From: Bacillota bacterium
GTDB lineage: Bacteria; Bacillota; Sulfobacillia; JAJZYS01; JAJYTV01
Direction: 5' to 3'
Assembly (NCBI GenBank): GCA_021792885.1
Contig: JAJYTV010000009.1
Coordinates: forward strand, 1-17,727
DNA length: 17,727 nucleotides
Under the pieces are notes generated by a model that was not told the DNA's origin, did not search any database, and worked only from the letters and a program-made list of their open reading frames with translations. Position numbers and translations under genes: made by a program. Positions 13,653 through 17,727 of the stretch are shown here, in pieces. Every line of letters begins with the position of its first letter. The stretch's first letter is position 1.

Positions 13653-14144
13653 CTATGTCGGCGCCTCCGGCCGATGGAACACAGGACGAATGATATAGGC
13701 GAACGGCACCGTGTAGATATACTCGATGACCACCAGCAGAGGCAATTGCTGCACGCCGATGCGGGCGACGAAGAACGTGGTCAGCACGACGAGCTGCTGC
13801 AGCGCGAGCGCGAGCAGCACGGCGAGCAGCGGCACGAACCACGGATCCGGGTAGAGCCGCCGGCGCAGGAGGCCGGCGGCGAGGCCGCCCAGCATCAGCC
13901 CAAGCGCATGCATGCCGATCAGCCGGCCGGTTGCGACGTCCTCGAGGAGGCCGAAGACGATGCCGACGATCGCGCCGCGGAACGCGCCTTGGCGCAGGGC
14001 GGTCATCACCACGACCACGAGCAGGAGGTCCGGCGTGACGCCGTTGATCGAAAGCCGCGCGAAGACGCTCGTACGCAGCAGGAAGGCGAGCAGCCCGAAG
14101 AGCGCGGGCCCGACGTAGCCGTCCATCGCCTTCTGGAAGGTCAT
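13653..14144 (-). CDS. mreD: Rod-shape determining membrane protein MreD
   Basis: Polytopic component of the elongasome that joins MreC and the RodA/PBP2 synthases. The 163-residue product is hydrophobic, with about five spans. Family features include LSINGVTPDLLLVVVV (residues 32-47) and GLLEDVATGRLIGMHALG, the conserved loop of MreD. ATG at 14144 overlaps the mreC stop by 4 nt (ATGA), implying coupled translation. The gap to PBP2 is 62 nt. Sequence conservation of MreD is low, so part of the confidence rests on position after mreB-mreC. Confidence 0.92.
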   Translation of the reverse strand: MTFQKAMDGYVGPALFGLLAFLLRTSVFARLSINGVTPDLLLVVVVMTALRQGAFRGAIVGIVFGLLEDVATGRLIGMHALGLMLGGLAAGLLRRRLYPDPWFVPLLAVLLALALQQLVVLTTFFVARIGVQQLPLLVVIEYIYTVPFAYIIRPVFHRPEAPT

Positions 14145-14956
14145 CGCAGGATCACCAGGACGTTCTGCAACTCGTTGAGATTCGCGAGCGGCCGCACCGA
14201 AGCGACCTTCACGAGGCCGAAGTCGCCTTGCCGCGTGCCGATCACCCGCCCCAGCGGCAAGCCGGCCGGCAGCAGGTGGTCGAGCCCCGACGTCACGACG
14301 AGGTCGCCCTTGCGGACGTTCGCGCCGGCGGCGAAGAACTGCATCGTCAGCGTCGAGGCCTGCCCGTTGCCAAGCAGCACGCCCGCGTCCGACGTGCGCG
14401 CGACCATCGCGCCGATCGCGCTCTCGGGGTCGGGCAGGAGCACGACCGTCGAACTCACGGGTCCGACCGAGATGACCCGGCCGACCACCCCGCCGTAGGA
14501 GAGCACCGGGTCGCCGTACTTGATGCCGTTGTGGCTGCCGCCCGCGATCACGATCTGGTCGAGCCAGTTGACCGGCGAGCGGCCGACCACCGGCACCGTC
14601 AGGGTGCGGTCCGCCTTCGGCAGCGAGTCTTTGAGGCCCAGCAGCTTGTGCAGCTGGACGTCCTGGCCCTTCACCGCCTGCAGCGTCGTGACCTGCGCCT
14701 GCAGCTGCGCCACCTCATCGCGCAGCTGCCGGTTCTTCTGCTCCGCGCTGAACGCGCCGACCACCGAGCGAACGGTGCTCGAGACGAAGTGGGTCACGCT
14801 GTTCGTGCCGATCTCCAGCGGCAGCAGCACCGTGTTGACGGCTCCGCTGACGCGCGACACGGAGGCGCGCGGAAAGACGGTCAGGCTCTCAAGGGTGACG
14901 AGCCCGAGGACGAGGATGGCAGCGATATACAGGCGAATCACGCCGCGACGAGGCAA
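14141..14956 (-). CDS. mreC: Rod-shape determining protein MreC
   Basis: Bitopic scaffold that activates PBP2/RodA on the outer face of the membrane. The 271-residue protein has one N-terminal span (about 6-26), a coiled-coil dimerisation helix (about 68-95, QKNRQLRDEVAQLQAQ), and the two-lobed beta domain with VVGRSPVNWLDQIVIAGG, GVVGRVISVG and GDLVVTSGLDHLLPAGLPLGRV. The TTG start at 14956 has GAGGG 7 nt upstream and lies 3 nt after the mreB stop. Its stop overlaps mreD. The assignment is secure. Confidence 0.96.
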   Translation of the reverse strand: MPRRGVIRLYIAAILVLGLVTLESLTVFPRASVSRVSGAVNTVLLPLEIGTNSVTHFVSSTVRSVVGAFSAEQKNRQLRDEVAQLQAQVTTLQAVKGQDVQLHKLLGLKDSLPKADRTLTVPVVGRSPVNWLDQIVIAGGSHNGIKYGDPVLSYGGVVGRVISVGPVSSTVVLLPDPESAIGAMVARTSDAGVLLGNGQASTLTMQFFAAGANVRKGDLVVTSGLDHLLPAGLPLGRVIGTRQGDFGLVKVASVRPLANLNELQNVLVILR

Positions 14957-14959
14957 CGG

Positions 14960-15997
14960 TTAACCCTCGCGTTGTAGTTTCTTGATCTTCTCCAGGATGC
15001 TACGGTCCTCAAGGCACCGGCCGGTGCCCTTCACGACGCAGAGCAGCGGGTCCTCCGCAACGTGCACCGGCATGCCGGTCTCCTTCATCAGGAGTCGGTC
15101 GAAGTTGCGCAGGAGCGCCCCGCCGCCAGTCACTACGATGCCGCGGTCCATGATGTCCGCGGCGAGTTCGGGCGGCGTCCGCTCCAAGGTGAGCTTGATC
15201 GCGTCGATGATCGCCTGCAGAGGCTCCGAAAGCGCCCGCTGCACCTCGTCGGCGCCGAGCGGCAGCGTCCGGGGGAGGCCCGTGACGAGGTCGCGCCCGC
15301 GCACCTCGATCGTCGTCTCCTCGGGTTCAATCGCGGCGCCCACGCGGATCTTGACGTCCTCCGCGGTGCGCTCGCCGATCATCATGTTGTATGTGCGCTT
15401 GACGTAGTTCACGATCGCCTCGTCGAGCTCGTCGCCAGCGACGCGCACCGAGCGCGACGTGACGATGCCGCCGAGGCTGATGATCGCGACCTCCGTCGTG
15501 CCGCCGCCGATGTCGACAACCATGTTGCCGGTCGGTTCCTCGACGGGCAGCCCGGCGCCGATCGCGGCGGCGTACGGCTCCTCGATCGTCACGGGATCGC
15601 GCGCGCCAGCCTGCTGCGCAGCCTCCTTGACGGCGCGCCGCTCGACCCCGGTGATGCCGGAGGGCACCGCGACGACGACCTGCGGGTGGAACATCCCGGC
15701 ACGCGGCTGGGCGCGGCCGATGAAGTACTTCAACATGGACTGCGTGACCTCGAAGTCGGCGATCACGCCGTCCTTCATCGGCCGCACGGCGACGATGTTG
15801 CCCGGCGTGCGCCCGATCATCTGCTTCGCTTCGGCGCCGACGGCGAGGATCGCCTTCGTCTCACGGTCGATCGCCACAACCGAGGGCTCCTGGATGACAA
15901 TGCCCCGGCCCTTGACGAAGACGAGCGTGTTGGCGGTGCCGAGGTCGATGCCGAGATCGCGTGAAAAGCTGCGGTAGAAGATGTCCGTGAGCGCCAA
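14960..15997 (-). CDS. mreB: Rod-shape determining actin MreB
   Basis: Bacterial actin forming membrane-bound filaments that orient the cell-wall elongation machinery. The 345-residue protein has the phosphate-1 motif GIDLGTANTLVF (16-27), the phosphate-2 motif MVVDIGGGTTEVAII and the adenosine motif IVVTGGGALLRNFD. The TTG start at 15997 is supported by AAAGGAG with 8-nt spacing and gives the short LALTDIFYRSFSRDLGID N-terminus. An extension to 16039 is open but would overlap radC and lacks a good ribosome binding site. It follows radC by 16 nt. The assignment is secure. Confidence 0.97.
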   Translation of the reverse strand: MALTDIFYRSFSRDLGIDLGTANTLVFVKGRGIVIQEPSVVAIDRETKAILAVGAEAKQMIGRTPGNIVAVRPMKDGVIADFEVTQSMLKYFIGRAQPRAGMFHPQVVVAVPSGITGVERRAVKEAAQQAGARDPVTIEEPYAAAIGAGLPVEEPTGNMVVDIGGGTTEVAIISLGGIVTSRSVRVAGDELDEAIVNYVKRTYNMMIGERTAEDVKIRVGAAIEPEETTIEVRGRDLVTGLPRTLPLGADEVQRALSEPLQAIIDAIKLTLERTPPELAADIMDRGIVVTGGGALLRNFDRLLMKETGMPVHVAEDPLLCVVKGTGRCLEDRSILEKIKKLQREG

Positions 15998-16013
15998 CGC
16001 GTTGGCTCCTTTC

Positions 16014-16691
16014 CTACTCCTGGCCGAGATAGCCCGCAAGCCGCATGCTCACGAAGCTATTATCGCCGATAATCATGTGGTCAACCAGTTGGATCCCGAT
16101 GGAAAGCGCGGCGCGCGCGAGCGCGCGGGTCGTCTCGATGTCCTCGACCGATGGTCTCGGATCGCCGGACGGATGGTTGTGCGCGAGCAGCACCGCGCTC
16201 GCGCCTGCCCGAACCGCCGGCCGCAGCACGTCGACGGGCTGGATCGCCAGGGCGGCCTGGCCGCCCTGGGCCACGAGCGCCTCGCCCAGGATGCGCAGGC
16301 GCCGGTCGAGCAGCAGCGTCAGGAGCTGCTCGTTGCTCGGGTCCAGGCGCTGGCGAAGATAGCGGTAGGCGCGCTCCGGCTCGTCCAGCGCAAGCCGCTC
16401 CGGACCGTCGCCCGCGTCGGCCCTGCGTCCGAGTTCGAGCGCCGCCGCGACCTGCGCCGCACGCGCCGGGCCGACGCCCCGCTCGCGCAGGAGCGCCGTA
16501 GGCCCCCTGCGCCGGAGCCCTTCGAGCCCTCCGTCGGAGAGCAGCCTTCCCGCCAGTGCGAGCGCGTGGTCTCCTGCCGTGCCTCCCCCGAGCACGATCG
16601 CCAGGAGCTCGTAGTCCGCGAGCGCCGTCGGCCCCTCGCGCAGCAACCGCTCGCGCGGCCGCTGCGTCGGCGGCAGATCGCGCAGCGGCAT
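16014..16691 (-). CDS. radC: RadC/YsxA family JAMM-domain protein
   Basis: The RadC family was once linked to DNA repair; its true role is unsettled. The 225-residue protein has an N-terminal UPF0758 helical region with a helix-hairpin-helix-like stretch (GVGPARAAQVAAALELGRR, 72-90) and a C-terminal JAMM metalloprotease-like domain with HNHPSGDPRPSVED (His171, His173, Asp184). The start is ATG at 16691, sharing a base with the stop of the DUF4321 gene (TGATG). It directly precedes mreB, the arrangement seen in B. subtilis and most Firmicutes. The family is secure; the molecular function is not. Confidence 0.95.
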   Translation of the reverse strand: MPLRDLPPTQRPRERLLREGPTALADYELLAIVLGGGTAGDHALALAGRLLSDGGLEGLRRRGPTALLRERGVGPARAAQVAAALELGRRADAGDGPERLALDEPERAYRYLRQRLDPSNEQLLTLLLDRRLRILGEALVAQGGQAALAIQPVDVLRPAVRAGASAVLLAHNHPSGDPRPSVEDIETTRALARAALSIGIQLVDHMIIGDNSFVSMRLAGYLGQE

Positions 16692-16924
16692 CAGACGAGC
16701 CGCGTCAGGATGAGGCCGAGGGCCGCACCCACGAGTCCGAGCAGGTTCGTCTCGAGCGAGACCGCGACCGAGATGACGTAGAGGTTGAGACTGAGCGGGG
16801 CGAAGCCCACGCGCAGGCTGAGCGGACCCAGCGGAAGCGAGCGGCCGAGCACGGTGCCGATCACCAGCAGGATGAGGGTGACGATCACGGTACTCCACCA
16901 GCTGCCGCCACGTCCGCGACGCAA
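16691..16924 (-). CDS. DUF4321 family small membrane protein
   Basis: A 77-residue protein with two hydrophobic segments (about residues 10-28, STVIVTLILLVIGTVLG, and 54-75, NLLGLVGAALGLILTRL). The middle reads LPLGPLSLRVGFAPLSLNLYVISVAVSLETN, and the whole pattern resembles DUF4321 proteins, which sit next to radC/mreB in clostridia and other Firmicutes. The TTG start at 16924 was chosen because AGGGGAGGG lies 6 nt upstream; in-frame ATGs at 16945 and 17026 lack suitably spaced sites. Its stop overlaps the radC start by one base. Probable partner of the shape operon, function unknown. Confidence 0.75.
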   Translation of the reverse strand: MRRGRGGSWWSTVIVTLILLVIGTVLGRSLPLGPLSLRVGFAPLSLNLYVISVAVSLETNLLGLVGAALGLILTRLV

Positions 16925-17106
16925 TGGCCATCCCTCCCCTGACATCCTTCGATAGGTTCTGGCGGCCCGGCGGAAATCCTCTGCGCGAGCGTCGAATCGG
17001 CGCCGGATTTGTCGTCCGATCACCACGGGCCCGCGGCAGGAGCGGGCGCGGCCCCGCCCGAATGGCCCGCATAGCGTCCCTTCGTCTCTCGAGAGGTGGC
17101 TTTGCC

Positions 17107-17727
17107 TTGCGCCAGGAACCGTCCGTCACCTCGCCCGTGCGGCCGCGGCGCGGCCGCCGCGCCCTCCTCTGGCTGCTCGGGCTCTGCGCCTGCGCGGGCC
17201 TCCTCTACGCCGCCGCGGGCATGTACGTGCCGCCCGCGATCGACGCCGCGATCGCCCGCTCGGTGCGCCGGCAGTTCGGCGCGCCGGCGCAGGTCAGCCT
17301 GGATCCCGGCCCGATCTGGCAGCTCGCCCTGGGCCGCTTCGACCGGCTGCAGATCCGCATGGCGAAGCTCTCCTACCAGGGCACGGCGCTCAGCGACGCG
17401 CGCCTCGTCTGGCGGGGCGGCCAGGTCGACCTCTCCGCCCTCGCGCGGGGCAGACTCGTGATCGTGCGCAAAGGCAGCCTCGTCGTCTCCGGCGCGATCG
17501 GCGCGAAGGAGGTGGAGCAGGCCCTGACCGAGGCGGCCCGTCCCTACCTGCCCGCGGGCTCCGCCGTGACGCTGCCGCAGGTGGAGATCTCCCCGCAGGG
17601 CATCTCCCTCGATGGCAGCATCGACGTCCTCGGCGTGCCGATCCCCTACCGCCTCGCCGGCGTGCTGACGATCGCCCCCGGCGGCACGAGCATCGTGTTC
17701 CACGCGCGCTCGCTGAACGAGAGCTCC
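17107..17727 (+). CDS. LmeA-like (DUF2993) phospholipid-binding protein, 3' end cut by window
   Basis: The visible 207 codons run to the window edge without a stop. After a basic N-terminus comes one membrane anchor (about 20-39, ALLWLLGLCACAGLLYAAAG). An extracytoplasmic beta-rich stretch follows, with the pattern of DUF2993: VSLDPGPIWQLALGRFDRLQI, then ALSDARLVWRGGQVDLSALARG, and GISLDGSIDVLGVPIPYRLAG. Family members such as mycobacterial LmeA bind phospholipid and act in the envelope. The TTG start at 17107 has GAGAGGTGG 7 nt upstream; ATG at 17062 in the same frame lacks a site. It is divergent from the DUF4321-radC-mre operon. The family is assigned by pattern memory. Confidence 0.7.
   Translation, partial: MRQEPSVTSPVRPRRGRRALLWLLGLCACAGLLYAAAGMYVPPAIDAAIARSVRRQFGAPAQVSLDPGPIWQLALGRFDRLQIRMAKLSYQGTALSDARLVWRGGQVDLSALARGRLVIVRKGSLVVSGAIGAKEVEQALTEAARPYLPAGSAVTLPQVEISPQGISLDGSIDVLGVPIPYRLAGVLTIAPGGTSIVFHARSLNESS

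Noticed and set aside
16945..17106. Possible promoter TTTCCG-16-TATCGA for the DUF4321-radC-mre operon
   Set aside because: Only about half of each hexamer matches consensus. The divergent gap probably holds a promoter, but this one is not convincing.
17062..17106. ATG at 17062 as the start of the DUF2993 gene
   Set aside because: No ribosome binding site precedes it, whereas TTG 17107 has GAGAGGTGG at good spacing and puts the membrane anchor nearer the N-terminus.

Overview
The window comes from a high-GC (roughly two-thirds G+C by eye) endospore-forming Firmicute. It carries a condensed version of the conserved Bacillota chromosomal block radC-mreBCD-minCD-spoIVFAB-rplU-rpmA-spo0B-obg, followed by nadD-yqeK-rsfS. 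Spo0B, SpoIVFA and SpoIVFB point to a spore-forming member of the Bacilli. An adjacent MinE, which the standard Bacillus model lacks, and the high GC suggest a deep or thermophilic lineage such as the Alicyclobacillaceae/Kyrpidia neighbourhood. That placement is inference, and I cannot name the species.

Layout: every confident gene but two lies on the minus strand, so the transcription order runs from high to low coordinates. (1) 17107-17727, plus strand: the start of an LmeA-like (DUF2993) gene, cut by the window edge and divergent from the rest. (2) 16924-9909, minus: DUF4321 membrane protein, radC, mreB, mreC, mreD, a class B PBP2, a short minC, minD and minE, closed by a strong terminator at 9877-9907. 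This is a cell-shape and septum-placement operon. (3) 9839-8715, minus: rodA. Its stop codon interlocks with that of a 44-codon single-span membrane ORF (8584-8718, plus). (4) 8465-5049, minus: spoIVFA, spoIVFB (the forespore-to-mother-cell signalling protease pair), a tiny protein with four DnaJ-type CxxCxGxG motifs, and RNase G. (5) 4987-604, minus: a near-consensus sigma-A promoter and a structured leader, then rplU, prp (ysxB), rpmA, spo0B-like, obg, nadD, yqeK and rsfS. This is a ribosome assembly, NAD synthesis and sporulation phosphorelay operon. (6) 450-73, minus: a DUF2512 membrane protein after an inverted repeat.

Genes overlap by 1-8 nt or are separated by a few bases through much of the window. 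Eight genes are best explained by TTG starts preceded by strong Shine-Dalgarno sequences. One gene, rsfS, has no ATG, GTG or TTG at the right place and appears to start at ATC. No stretch longer than 300 bases lacks a gene. The largest gaps are 451-603, 4879-5048, 8466-8583 and 16925-17106. There are no tRNA or rRNA genes, CRISPR arrays or insertion sequences.

The best candidates for a second look are the MinC without an FtsZ-inhibiting N-terminal domain beside intact MinD and MinE, the AUC-start rsfS, and the free-standing DnaJ-zinc-finger miniprotein between spoIVFB and rng. I did not find a wholly new multi-gene system. Most of the window is recognisable core machinery with unusual details.
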